Below, one piece after another: positions 47,518 to 56,010 of a stretch of DNA of 64,000 nt (its first letter is position 1; each line of letters opens with the position of its first letter). This stretch comes from Methanomicrobia archaeon (GTDB lineage Archaea > Halobacteriota > Bog-38 > Methanoflorentales > Methanoflorentaceae). The notes below the pieces were generated by a model that was not told where the DNA came from, did not search any database, and saw nothing but the letters and a program-made list of their open reading frames with translations. The stretch covers positions 110,723 through 174,722 of the forward strand of contig JACTTZ010000003.1 of NCBI GenBank assembly GCA_015660915.1, given 5' to 3'. The position numbers were made by a program, and so were the translations under genes.

Positions 47518-48358
47518 GGTTTCGACCCGTCGTGGGCTTGCGAAAGATCATGACGTATTCGTGCTTGAAGAGATAAAACCCCCCAACGAGCGCGCGATAT
47601 TTCCAAAGGTTGTTGTTCTTTCCTTTACCTCGTTCGTTGTTGAGAATCTCCTTGACGTTGATTGCCTTGAGCACAAAACCGGCGTCTGTGCAGCGCTGCA
47701 TGCAGCTAAATCCCAGCGGCACGAGTTGCGAATCCGCGTATTTATCACCGATCACCAGCGCCATAAATCCGGCGGGCTTAAGCAATTCAAAGGCGTGTTG
47801 CGCAACCAGGCTGACTTTGTCCAGAAAAACGTCCTCTGATGGCACGCGAGATAAGTCCCCTTCACGTTCGCTAAAAGGGATAATATCGTGATAGGGCGGA
47901 TGGAGGATGATGCAATCAGCCGAAGCGGCCCCCCATTCGTTGAGTTGGGCAGCTACGCGGTCAGCGGTGTGCTGCGTTGTGGAGTCACCCACAAAAACGG
48001 CGATTTGAACGTTGAACGGGTTTTCCGCGCTATCTATGCGTTCGATCGAACGATCTGCCACGACGGGGTCAATCTCAACGCCGATTCCGTTCCTCCCCAG
48101 CCGCTTGCATTCGATGAGCGTCGTGCCCATGCCGCTAAAAAAGTCAACGACGGTGTCTCCGCGTTTCGTGAAACGAGTCAGCACCTGATACGGAATCTGC
48201 GGGATGAAGTTGCCCCAATAGTCCCCCACGTGCGGGCCGGTCTTATCGCGTGGTCCGAGGAGCCATAAGGAGTCTAGGATGACGTCGTCGTATTCCTTCC
48301 AGCGACTCAGATCAATATCAGAAAATACCGTCGATTTGTGACTTCTTTGCGTGGACAT
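47498..48358 (-). CDS. Site-specific DNA methyltransferase (amino-methylase)
   Basis: 286 residues. SAM motif I is VVDFFSGMGTTLIECKRLG, and catalytic motif IV reads IILHPPYHDI, with H in place of the usual D, N or S of (D/N/S)PP(Y/F). Motif I precedes motif IV, as in alpha or gamma amino-methylases. The C-terminal part (NNNLWKYRALVGGFYLFKHEY) is probably target recognition. No restriction enzyme is adjacent, so it may be an orphan regulator of methylation, or act on RNA. Confidence 0.82.
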   Translation of the reverse strand: MSTQRSHKSTVFSDIDLSRWKEYDDVILDSLWLLGPRDKTGPHVGDYWGNFIPQIPYQVLTRFTKRGDTVVDFFSGMGTTLIECKRLGRNGIGVEIDPVVADRSIERIDSAENPFNVQIAVFVGDSTTQHTADRVAAQLNEWGAASADCIILHPPYHDIIPFSEREGDLSRVPSEDVFLDKVSLVAQHAFELLKPAGFMALVIGDKYADSQLVPLGFSCMQRCTDAGFVLKAINVKEILNNERGKGKNNNLWKYRALVGGFYLFKHEYVMIFRKPTTGRNPKGAAP

Positions 48359-48478
48359 AGAGCGCTGAGCGAGCGTTCAGGCACCTTAAGCAGCTTTTTC
48401 TCGCAATTTCGATAACAAAATGGGAATTGAAAAGACCGAACGATAAACTTATCTGTTTGTTAAAATCTCTAAATATCA

Positions 48479-48552
48479 GGGCTCGTGGTCTAGGTGGTTA
48501 TGACGTCGCCTTCACACGGCGGAGGTCGCCGGTTCGAATCCGGCCGAGCCCA
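48479..48552 (+). tRNA. tRNA-Val (anticodon CAC)
   Basis: 74 nucleotides. The acceptor stem GGGCTCG pairs with CGAGCCC, with A as discriminator. The anticodon loop TTCACAC gives anticodon CAC, and the T-arm is a perfect GGTTCGAATCC type. CCA is not encoded. The 3' half is copied at 56237-56290, which makes this gene a probable integration site. Confidence 0.96.
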
Positions 48553-48572
48553 TCGTTCTTTTTGCAGTCTGA

Positions 48573-48734
48573 GGTATTGGAGCCGTCCATTGGGCCTTTG
48601 TTGGATACGAGAATCATGTGGTGGTGCACTTTGAGCCATCTCCTGAGCTGAAGGAGAAGCAGCTCTCCATAATGCGAGCTGATTTGAAAAAATATGGCCT
48701 GAGACGGCTTTCAGCGGAAGAGTGGATGGACTGA
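48573..48734 (+). pseudogene. C-terminal gene remnant downstream of tRNA-Val
   Basis: An open stretch of 53 codons, with an in-frame stop just upstream and no proper start, reads GIGAVHWAFVGYENHVVVHF then EPSPELKEKQLSIMRADLKK then YGLRRLSAEEWMD. The composition looks like a genuine protein end. In the 56 kb tRNA copy the matching frame reads SVCWGFAGYEDHGQSDH, with shared WxFxGYExH. It is likely a remnant of a gene once next to the tRNA copy. The family is unknown. Confidence 0.5.
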
Positions 48735-48776
48735 GATTGAAAATAGTGCTGCTCGTAAGAAGGATAAGAGAGACGA

Positions 48777-50087
48777 TCACTTGTCCCCATCATCTGAATG
48801 AAGGATTTTCCTCGCCTGGCGATTTACGCGAATGTCTGTTCTATGACGTCTAGCACGTGAGTACGCCAAGACAGATGCTATCAACGCGAGCGCAAGGAAT
48901 GCACCTTCTACGCCAAATCCAGGCGTTGAAGTTTGTGCTGCTGCACTCGTTAGGTTAGATGGCTGCGTGGATGCTGTAGACGTAGTGGTAGCTATTGTGG
49001 CAGCAGAGGCTGCACCAATATTCGTATACTTCTCAAAAGGCTGGACCAATGGGTAATTGTCGCCGTACGCAGAAAGGGTGCTGCCGATCCCGGTGCCGTT
49101 CACATCGGTCCCTTTGTAGTCTGAGTAATAGTTGCTTAAATACCCCGTTCGCTCAACGCCGCCGTAGGTATACACCATCTTTTCCGGAGAATCCAAAATC
49201 GCGGCCGACGCGCCTATTAAGGCGCTTGATTGACTGACGAAGCTATTAAGATAGATCTGGTTGCCTGTTGCACTGACGATCAGTATTCCGGAAGGTGGGA
49301 AGGTTTGTGCCGCTGTCTGAGCTGTCTGACCGTTCCTCGCAATTGCGTTAAAGGTAAGCGTGTTATCGTTGGATCCCGGACCGAGACGAATGCCAATCAG
49401 GTCGTTGTCGCTGATGGTGTTGTTAGAGATGACGTTTCGAGGTGAGGTGTATAAGGAGATTCCGAAGTCATGATTCGCACTCAGATTGTTGTGCATGATA
49501 GCATTCGCTTCGCCGTAGTTCAAGAATATGCCGTCCCCGAGCGCAGCACTACTCCCCCTTTCACCAGTTGCGACGTTAGAGGATATGGTATTGCTTGAAG
49601 CGGCATCGCCATACACTCCGTAGCCGTTGTCAGCAAGATTGCTGTTACTGACCTCATTTTCCGTGCTTTGTGAGAGGTACACGCCTCGCACGTTATCGTG
49701 TGCGACGACATTCGTCACTACACACTTCGACGTGTTTTGAATGTGCACGCCCGACGCCCCGCCTGTAATCGTCAATCCTTCTACGCGAACGTTCTTCGCT
49801 TGCACGAGAAACACATCTTTGCTAGGATCTGCCGCGGTGACTACTGTAGATCCAGGACTGGCGGCCTTAATGGTTACTGACTTCGTCACGATTACATTCT
49901 CGGTATAGGTGCCAGCACTAACGGTGATCGTGTCGCCGGGTTGGGCGGCGATTATCGCTTCGTTGATTGATTTGTATTGACCCCCTGAGCCTACTTTTAG
50001 TGCGGCGCCGTTAACTGAAACAGCGAGTGTGCTTACTAGCAAACACGTGACTGCAATGCTTAAAAGCGGGGTTGCAATCTTATGCAT
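48777..50087 (-). CDS. Secreted NosD-like parallel beta-helix protein
   Basis: 436 residues. Signal peptide at 1-28 (LLSIAVTCLLVSTLAVSVNG, 20). The pectate-lyase/NosD-like start is GGQYKSINEAIIAAQPGDTI, and there are then many NxxxxN and GVxL/ISxN coils to about residue 340. A low-complexity Ser/Thr/Ala spacer follows, then TPGFGVEGAFLALALIASVL, resembling a PGF-CTERM sorting tail, and an unusually long basic tail of about 30 residues. Probable surface polysaccharide-binding protein. Function unknown. Confidence 0.8.
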   Translation of the reverse strand: MHKIATPLLSIAVTCLLVSTLAVSVNGAALKVGSGGQYKSINEAIIAAQPGDTITVSAGTYTENVIVTKSVTIKAASPGSTVVTAADPSKDVFLVQAKNVRVEGLTITGGASGVHIQNTSKCVVTNVVAHDNVRGVYLSQSTENEVSNSNLADNGYGVYGDAASSNTISSNVATGERGSSAALGDGIFLNYGEANAIMHNNLSANHDFGISLYTSPRNVISNNTISDNDLIGIRLGPGSNDNTLTFNAIARNGQTAQTAAQTFPPSGILIVSATGNQIYLNSFVSQSSALIGASAAILDSPEKMVYTYGGVERTGYLSNYYSDYKGTDVNGTGIGSTLSAYGDNYPLVQPFEKYTNIGAASAATIATTTSTASTQPSNLTSAAAQTSTPGFGVEGAFLALALIASVLAYSRARRHRTDIRVNRQARKILHSDDGDK

Positions 50088-50365
50088 GGGGGCATCTCGG
50101 GATAGAATACCATTTTTTGAGCACTTGAAATTCTTATACGTCAGATTCCTAGCTTGCCTAATGGGGAAGACTTCAATGCGATCAACTTATTAAGCACGAA
50201 CTGAGTGTCGCTCGGACCATATAAGTCTTACCCAGATCAGGTATCTTAATACAGCTATCAGGTTAAGAAGTAATATATCCAAAAGAAATACAATAATGTA
50301 GGATAATTCAAAGGCGAGAAGAAGCGTCGCCAGAATGCTTGCAGTAAGGGACAAGGATCGGCTAA

Positions 50366-50767
50366 ATGAAAATGGAAGATGCGCTTGAAGACGCCGAGGA
50401 CAAATTATACACGGTAAAGAAGCTGCTGGACGAAAGCAACGAGCTCGTTGACCGAATTAAGGCCCTTAAAGCCGAAAGAGCGCAGCTACAGCCTCTCCCT
50501 GGCTCACTTCGCCAGCGAATGATCAAGTGCGGCAAAAAGAAATGCAGGTGCAGGAAAGGACGACTGCATGGCCCTTACTGTTATTTTGCGCCGTCAAAAT
50601 GCCGAGGAAAATGGCAATATATACCAGAAGAGAACATAAAAAAAGTTGAACACGGCGTTGCAGACTGGAAAAAACAGCAAAAAATTGATACACAGATAAA
50701 AGACGGCTCGGCGCGCCTAAAAGAGATAAGACGTGAAGTGGTAGAGCTCATCCCAGCGGCTGAGTGA
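50366..50767 (+). CDS. DUF6788-like small coiled-coil, zinc-type protein
   Basis: 133 residues. The N-terminal coiled coil (about 5-45) is followed by LPGSLRQRMIKCGKKKCRCR, then KGRLHGPYCYFAPSKCRGKW, and a second helix. The KCGKKxCRC...LHGPY pattern is the hallmark of DUF6788-type proteins, which are common in archaeal accessory regions and near mobile elements. No enzymatic motif is visible. It lies inside the tRNA-bounded segment. Confidence 0.75.
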   Translation: MKMEDALEDAEDKLYTVKKLLDESNELVDRIKALKAERAQLQPLPGSLRQRMIKCGKKKCRCRKGRLHGPYCYFAPSKCRGKWQYIPEENIKKVEHGVADWKKQQKIDTQIKDGSARLKEIRREVVELIPAAE

Positions 50768-50881
50768 TAAACCACGGTAATAAAACTCAAGCAGTCCTAA
50801 CAAGCCTTTAATCGGTTACTGCATTTTTACAGATGTTCTTACATTGCAAAGAGTTTAATAGTTTATCATCAGAGTAAGATC

Positions 50882-51151
50882 GTGAATCGTGAAATCGTCG
50901 TCTCCGTAAGCGTTAGAGCGGTCGGGTACGACAAGGACACATCAACGCTGGAAATCGAGTTTTGTGATTCGAGTATCTTTCAGTATTCAGAGGTGCCTGA
51001 GGAGGTTTACAAGGGCTTCATGGATTCTTTGGGCTTAAACCTTGAAAAAACAGACCTTCAATACTTCTCTAAGAGCATAAACGGGCATTACAAACGAAAA
51101 ATCGTGCGAAGGCCCCGGCTTAACCTCTTCAAAGGCGTTTTTGATACTTAA
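50882..51151 (+). CDS. KTSC-domain protein
   Basis: 89 residues. The N-terminal part (VSVRAVGYDKDTSTLEIEF; YSEVPEEVYKGFM; KSINGHYKR) matches the short KTSC domain, usually found in phage-related or nucleic-acid-linked proteins and of unknown function. The start is GTG 50882, without a clear ribosome site. It follows the DUF6788-like gene by 115 bases and has similar AT-rich composition. Confidence 0.75.
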   Translation: MNREIVVSVSVRAVGYDKDTSTLEIEFCDSSIFQYSEVPEEVYKGFMDSLGLNLEKTDLQYFSKSINGHYKRKIVRRPRLNLFKGVFDT

Positions 51152-51234
51152 AATCAAAACCTACAGCAACTTTTTGTGTCTGACAGATCTCAACGTGTAT
51201 TACTTTTTGATTTCGTCAGAATAATGGTTTGACG

Positions 51235-51432
51235 TTATTTCTGTGTTCTTTCGGCGAATCGTTGCCAGAGCGCTTTGATTTCTTTAGATGCTGGACTGTA
51301 TGCGTAAGCTGTTCGATTAAAACCAGATAGCTCGCCTAAGACGTATCGGTAGTCCCAGTCAACACCTGCCACATTATGAGTCAAAATGTAGTTTTTGTTC
51401 GACTGATCCCACTGTAATCGTACTAAAAACAA
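51235..51432 (-). CDS. Hypothetical 65-residue protein
   Basis: A short minus-strand frame reading LTHNVAGVDWDYRYVLGE and ending SKEIKALWQRFAERTQK. The amphipathic end looks protein-like, but no family is recognised. It is convergent with the KTSC gene and divergent from the Ig-like gene. It could be a chance frame. Confidence 0.3.
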   Translation of the reverse strand: MFLVRLQWDQSNKNYILTHNVAGVDWDYRYVLGELSGFNRTAYAYSPASKEIKALWQRFAERTQK

Positions 51433-51466
51433 AAACTTAAGTCAGAGCCCTCCGCAACCTTTTCCT

Positions 51467-51889
51467 ATGCCAATCGATCATCGAACTGAGTCTATGCCTG
51501 GAATTCCAGCAGCCACCATTACAACCCCCACTAATAACACGCGGGTAGAAAACTCTGAATTTGTTAAAGGCACGGCCGATAACATTGAGGGAGAACAATA
51601 CTACCTATGGCTTGTATTATATAATTACAACGCGAACCGCCATTACCCACAAGATGGCCCCGTTGTTGTCTCCTCAGACGGCCAATGGGAGATAACTGCA
51701 TTTTTTGAGAGCATCGGAAGGTATGATATTACTGCAGTCGCTGCAGACCAAAACGCCAACGAGGTTCTTTTACTATACCAAGCGGCCAGTGAATCAAGTG
51801 GTGATTATCCGGGGTTGCCTGCCCTTCCTTCAGGATGTATAACGCTAGCCTCAGTCACTGTCTCTAGAAGAGAGGGCAGCGGATGCTAG
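51467..51889 (+). CDS. Hypothetical protein with Ig-like beta domain
   Basis: 140 residues. ATITTPTNNTRVENSEFVKG is followed by TADNIEGEQYYLWLVLYNYN. The 'V-GTA-NI--YLWLV' pattern is a beta-sandwich type repeated in many uncharacterised surface proteins. No signal peptide is seen at the N-terminus, so the start may be misplaced or the protein may stay in the cell. The tail is Ser and Gly rich. The upstream gene is divergent. Confidence 0.5.
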   Translation: MPIDHRTESMPGIPAATITTPTNNTRVENSEFVKGTADNIEGEQYYLWLVLYNYNANRHYPQDGPVVVSSDGQWEITAFFESIGRYDITAVAADQNANEVLLLYQAASESSGDYPGLPALPSGCITLASVTVSRREGSGC

Positions 51890-51978
51890 TAAAACCGCCA
51901 ATCGAGAGTACCGTTATTAGAACTGCACGTTAGCACTACACGACAAGGATTATTACGCTAAAAGAGTATTTTTTGGAG

Positions 51979-52015
51979 GTTGCAGCGCAACATCCATCAA
52001 AACAAGGATTGAAAC
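51979..52015 (+). CRISPR. Single orphan CRISPR-like repeat
   Basis: A 37-base unit begins GTTGCAGCGCAAC and ends AAGGATTGAAAC. It is the right length and has the ATTGAAAC end typical of archaeal type I and III repeats. Its 5' part can form a GTTGC/GCAAC hairpin. There is no second copy nearby and no cas gene, so it could be an array remnant, a repeat carried in with the accessory segment, or coincidence. Confidence 0.45.
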
Positions 52016-52052
52016 CGACGAGGTTCAAAACGCGAAGGGTGGTAATACGGCT

Positions 52053-52361
52053 ATGACGGAATCAATAGATTGGTTTAAGGTTAGAATGTGGGAGCTAAAG
52101 AAGCTGCTACGTGGTTCCGATTACAATACCATATACGATGAGTCTGGGGTGAAAGTCATCGGTGACCTAACTGAATGGCTTAAGATGAAAGGAGCTGCGA
52201 AGTTCCAGAATAACCTCAATCCCGTGGTTGCTATCACAGAGAACGACGATGTGGTATTCCTTCAAGACTTCGAACAAGATCCTACTAACCGGAGCAAAGC
52301 GATTATTCACCTAAACGGGCTATATCAGTTTATAAAAGAGAAGGTGGAGCAAGACAGCTAG
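52053..52361 (+). CDS. Hypothetical 102-residue protein
   Basis: Charged protein, MTESIDWFKVRMWELKKLLR to LNGLYQFIKEKVEQDS, of alpha-beta type with no recognisable domain or membrane segment. The start is ATG 52053, preceded by GGGTGG with a short gap. It sits directly upstream of the double-HTH regulator (33 bases) and downstream of the CRISPR-like repeat. Confidence 0.55.
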   Translation: MTESIDWFKVRMWELKKLLRGSDYNTIYDESGVKVIGDLTEWLKMKGAAKFQNNLNPVVAITENDDVVFLQDFEQDPTNRSKAIIHLNGLYQFIKEKVEQDS

Positions 52362-52393
52362 ATGCAAGCAGATCTAAACACAATTGAGACGAT

Positions 52394-53332
52394 ATGGACA
52401 GATTAGACCTGCAGTTGGCGCTGACGCTCCTCGGCAACTCTCGATTACCCTATAGCGAACTAGCCGACAGGCTAAACATGTCCGTCAACGCGGTGCACAA
52501 ACGACTTCGGGCGTTGATACAAGAGGAAATCATCCGTGTATTTACCGCAAAGATCAGTCTCGTAGCGCTGCACGCGCTGCACGTACTTGTGTTTGGGAGG
52601 TCTGAGGCCACTTCCTTTGACGAGGTCCGTACGCAGCTCGGGAGCCATGAGGCTACGTATTGGGTAGCTATTGCGGGGGGTAACTATCTGTACGTCGGGG
52701 CGTATCTGCGGAATATTGCGGAGCTCGAACCGTTTGTTGCCTTCGTCCGGACACACGCTTCGATGCCTGACGCCACCGTGGGCATTGAAGCGCCGCCTGC
52801 TGTGCCGCCTCGTGGATCTCTTCCCCGCGAAACAGCGCTCTCCTCATTGGATTATCAGATCATTTACGCACTCCGCACCGACGCTAGGAAGCACGTTTCA
52901 GAAGTCGCTGCAGAGATAGGCGTTTCAGCCAAGACAGTGCAACGGCGCCTGCAAAAAATGATGCGCGACGGCTCTATTGAACTGTCAATACAATGGTACC
53001 CTGATGCGTCAAACGACATTATGACGACTTTGCATTTGTACCTCGCGACATCTGCTGATAAGGGTTCTATTGGCCAGCTTCTCAAAACGGCATATGGGCT
53101 CAACCTTATTTTTTATTGGTCCTTTAGCAACCTTCCTATACTTTTATTGGGTGTGGTATGGACCAACACAATGAAGGAGTTGCGCGACATACGTGAACGT
53201 TTAGAGCGCGAAGAAGTGTTTGATTCTGTCATGCCCAATGTGCTCTACACCGGTTATATCTTTGACACGTGGCGCGATACACTTGTCCTCGAGCGAGGGG
53301 TTCCGACGCGCTCGACTCGCAAACGTGACTGA
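52394..53332 (+). CDS. Lrp/AsnC-like regulator with two winged-helix domains
   Basis: 312 residues built from two AsnC-type halves. Winged helix 1 is at 1-50 (LPYSELADRLNMSVNAVHKR), with a small-ligand-like alpha-beta region to about 145. Winged helix 2 is at about 155-205 (HVSEVAAEIGVSAKTVQRRL, 20), followed by a second effector-like region. Duplicated Lrp proteins of this form are frequent in methanogens. It is transcribed toward the ABC-2 genes 150 bases later and may control them (inference). Confidence 0.82.
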   Translation: MDRLDLQLALTLLGNSRLPYSELADRLNMSVNAVHKRLRALIQEEIIRVFTAKISLVALHALHVLVFGRSEATSFDEVRTQLGSHEATYWVAIAGGNYLYVGAYLRNIAELEPFVAFVRTHASMPDATVGIEAPPAVPPRGSLPRETALSSLDYQIIYALRTDARKHVSEVAAEIGVSAKTVQRRLQKMMRDGSIELSIQWYPDASNDIMTTLHLYLATSADKGSIGQLLKTAYGLNLIFYWSFSNLPILLLGVVWTNTMKELRDIRERLEREEVFDSVMPNVLYTGYIFDTWRDTLVLERGVPTRSTRKRD

Positions 53333-53483
53333 ACGAGCGTTAGGCGTTCCAATGGGCACTCTTTCATCCGCTTAGTTGAAAGAAGCGACGTTTTTAAGGT
53401 CATTTCTGCTGTTTTTGCTCCAATCCGGCTAACATGCACAGAAATAGCTCAGCGACAAAACGGGTGTAACGGGGGAGATTAAA

Positions 53484-54236
53484 ATGATCGCAACAAAAGC
53501 GGTGGTAATCGACCACCTCACAAAAACGTTCGACGACGCCACGGCGCTCGCTGATCTAAACGTTGAGATCAACGCCGGTGAGCTCTTTGGGCTTCTCGGG
53601 CCAAATGGTGCGGGAAAAACCACCACTATTAACATTCTCTGTGGCCTTCAGGAGCCGACGAGCGGTTCGGTCCGCGTATGCGGCTTTGACGTGGGGAACG
53701 GCACAAGAAAGGTGAAAGAATTGATAGGAGTCTGCCCTCAGGAGCCGGCGCTCTATTCGTATCTGACAGGCAGAGAAAATGTGGAGCTCTTCGGCAGCCT
53801 CTATTCGGTGCCGAAAGATCGCATGCGAAAAAATACTGACGCCCTACTTGAGAAAATAGGACTCACTGAGGATGCAAACAGGCGCGTGAGCAAGTACAGC
53901 GGCGGTATGCAGCGTCGCATCAATCTTGTGATGGCGTTGGTCCACGATCCGGATATAGTATTTCTCGATGAGCCGACCGCCGCGATGGACCCCCAATCCC
54001 GCCACGCGGTCTGGGATGTCATCCGGGACCTCAACAGGCAAGGCAAGACCATCATTCTCACGACACACTACATGGAGGAAGCAGAGCAGCTTTGTGACCG
54101 GGTTGGCATCATCGATCATGGTGAGCTCATCGCTCTTGACTCGCCAGCACAACTCAAAGCACGGTATTGCGAGGAGACCCTTGAAGGCGTATTCATTCAG
54201 CTTACGGGTAAGAGAATTCGGGAGGAGCCGAAATGA
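53484..54236 (+). CDS. ABC-2 type exporter ATP-binding protein
   Basis: 250 residues. Walker A is GPNGAGKTTTINILCGL, signature YSGGMQRRINLVMALVHD and Walker B VFLDEPTAAMD, with the H-loop TTHYMEE. YSGGMQRR is typical of DrrA/CcmA-like drug or polymer exporters. GGGGGAG precedes the ATG. The stop overlaps the start of the permease gene by 4 bases. Confidence 0.93.
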   Translation: MIATKAVVIDHLTKTFDDATALADLNVEINAGELFGLLGPNGAGKTTTINILCGLQEPTSGSVRVCGFDVGNGTRKVKELIGVCPQEPALYSYLTGRENVELFGSLYSVPKDRMRKNTDALLEKIGLTEDANRRVSKYSGGMQRRINLVMALVHDPDIVFLDEPTAAMDPQSRHAVWDVIRDLNRQGKTIILTTHYMEEAEQLCDRVGIIDHGELIALDSPAQLKARYCEETLEGVFIQLTGKRIREEPK

Positions 54237-55393
54237 ACTTCCGGCGCGTTTCATCGCTCATCAAGAAAGAACAAAAGAAGTTTCTCAGAGAACCGGCGGC
54301 CCTCTTCTTAATTCTTCTGTTCCCAATAGCTCTGACGCTCGCTTTCGGCTTGTCGTTCGGTGCGGTCGGAGGCACGCCGGCAACAACGTACCAGGTTGGT
54401 GTCATTAACGCGGATATGTCGCCGAATCACTCTTGGTCGCAGCACTTTGTAGAAAACCTAAGCGCATCGCAGATTCTCAAAGTCACCACTTATGCAGACA
54501 ACGCAGCCGCGCACGCCGATTTAGCCCAAGGAAAAATCCAGGCGCTGATCGTCATTCCAGCTAATTTCAGCATCAGCTGTGATTCATTTGCTGCGGCCCC
54601 CTCAGACGCAAATCGGTGGATCGCGACGACCATCCCGCTTTATTGCGACAGTGGGTCGATGTTTGCCACCCAGGCAATCCCTCCACTGCTCCAGCAGGCG
54701 CTCGCGACCACCTTGTCCGGAGCCCACGCGACTGCCGTCGCTCTGCCTGTCCAGATCGCGTCGCCTTCGCTCGTGCAAGCAACGAAGCAGTCCGCCTTTG
54801 ATTATATGGTACCGGGGATATTCGCCTATGCGGTTATCTTCCTCACTATGACAGTTGCCCAGTCATTTACGGTCGACAGAGAAAAAGGCTTGCTGAGGAG
54901 AATCAACACAACGCCTACGACACCTGCCGAGTTCATGACAAGTCAGTCAGTCGCCAACATGGTCATAGCGGTCGTGCAAGTCGCGCTGGTTTTCGCGGTA
55001 GCCTTTGCGATCGGCTTCCGTCCAAATGCGGCGCTCCCGGGCCTTGTACTGGCGTTTGGCATTGTCGCTGTCTTCGCGTTGTGCAACGTGGGATTTGGCC
55101 TCATCACCGCGACCGTTGCGAAGTCCCCAGGAAGTGCAACAGGGATAACATTTTTGTTCATACTCCCACAAATGTTCCTTGGTACCTTTGTGGCCGCCAC
55201 TTCATCTGGCGTGCAGGCGGCCGCGAAGTTCGTGCCAAGCTACTACGTCACCGACGCACTCACCTCACTGTTGCTGCGTGGAGCGCCCGTGACGAGCCCT
55301 CTGATTCTTCAGGATATCGTCGTAGTTGCTGGTTTCAGCCTCGTCGCACTCGTGGCGGGTATCGTGTTGTTTAGAAAGTACGGGAACGCATAG
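54233..55393 (+). CDS. ABC-2 type membrane permease
   Basis: 386 residues. N-terminal TM at about 25-45, then an external domain (about 50-185), then five TM segments from about 190 to 380. FDYMVPGIFAYAVIFLTM and DREKGLLRRINTTPTTPAEF are standard ABC-2 permease features. It is translationally coupled to the ATPase (ATGA). The likely substrate is a drug, lipid or peptide; nothing in the sequence fixes it. Confidence 0.9.
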   Translation: MNFRRVSSLIKKEQKKFLREPAALFLILLFPIALTLAFGLSFGAVGGTPATTYQVGVINADMSPNHSWSQHFVENLSASQILKVTTYADNAAAHADLAQGKIQALIVIPANFSISCDSFAAAPSDANRWIATTIPLYCDSGSMFATQAIPPLLQQALATTLSGAHATAVALPVQIASPSLVQATKQSAFDYMVPGIFAYAVIFLTMTVAQSFTVDREKGLLRRINTTPTTPAEFMTSQSVANMVIAVVQVALVFAVAFAIGFRPNAALPGLVLAFGIVAVFALCNVGFGLITATVAKSPGSATGITFLFILPQMFLGTFVAATSSGVQAAAKFVPSYYVTDALTSLLLRGAPVTSPLILQDIVVVAGFSLVALVAGIVLFRKYGNA

Positions 55394-55405
55394 GACGAAC
55401 GTTGA

Positions 55406-55906
55406 ATGAAAGAAAATAATACGATCGACATCCACGAATTGGAAAAACAAGCGGCGCACTCAGGATTTAACGAATCCTATCGCGTACTTGGCGAAGGTAA
55501 GCAGTATCGCATTAGCGTCGGTGCACGCACGCTTCCTGCCGATCACCCCTCATTCTTTGTTGAGGTTTTCGTGTTTCTGTGTTCTCGCGCCTCTCAGGTC
55601 GACATTCCGCGGTTGGAGAGTGCAGTGACATTTCTTAAGGCGTTGCAAGCATACGGGTATTCCTTGAGCTGCGAAGACGGCAACTGTATATCTGCTGAAG
55701 TCACCGTTTCTCGCGAAACCGTCAGCGCAGAATATGACCGTGTCGTGTCAATGGCTTTAAGGGTGTTTCACGAGCCCGCATCATCGTCGATATTAACTGG
55801 GGGAAAGCTTAACCCCCCTCGCTATAACTGGTCTAAAATGTGGGATGCTGACGGTAGCACCTCATATTTCATTTGTTGCGGGTCGGAAATCGTGACTAAA
55901 GCCTAG
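55406..55906 (+). CDS. Hypothetical 166-residue protein
   Basis: Soluble alpha-beta protein starting MKENNTIDIHELEKQAAHSG (20), with no recognised domain. The C-terminal part has two cysteines close together (YFICCGS) and C110/C115-like cysteines in LSCEDGNCISAE. It starts 12 bases after the ABC-2 permease and may belong to that operon. Confidence 0.6.
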   Translation: MKENNTIDIHELEKQAAHSGFNESYRVLGEGKQYRISVGARTLPADHPSFFVEVFVFLCSRASQVDIPRLESAVTFLKALQAYGYSLSCEDGNCISAEVTVSRETVSAEYDRVVSMALRVFHEPASSSILTGGKLNPPRYNWSKMWDADGSTSYFICCGSEIVTKA

Positions 55907-55917
55907 ACTGTTCACTC

Positions 55918-56010
55918 AGTCGCCCGCGGCTAATCACAACGATTAAAGTGTTTGGTATTGTTGGCACGCTATTATGCTAGCTTCAGAACTTTACTCAGAC
56001 CTTTTCAACC
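55918..56010 (+). repeat. Imperfect repeat A, promoter-plus-gene-start copy
   Basis: This stretch aligns with 63301-63402. The blocks are AGTCGC...GGC.AATCA.AACG..AAAGT, about 25 of 33 identical, and an exact 13-base CTATTATGCTAGC followed by partly matching codons. The two blocks are separated by a low-similarity spacer that differs by two bases in length between copies. Confidence 0.6.

Noticed and set aside
48427..48651. 74-codon frame across tRNA-Val
   Set aside because: It only translates the tRNA (FTRRRSPVRIRPS pattern) and has no protein features.
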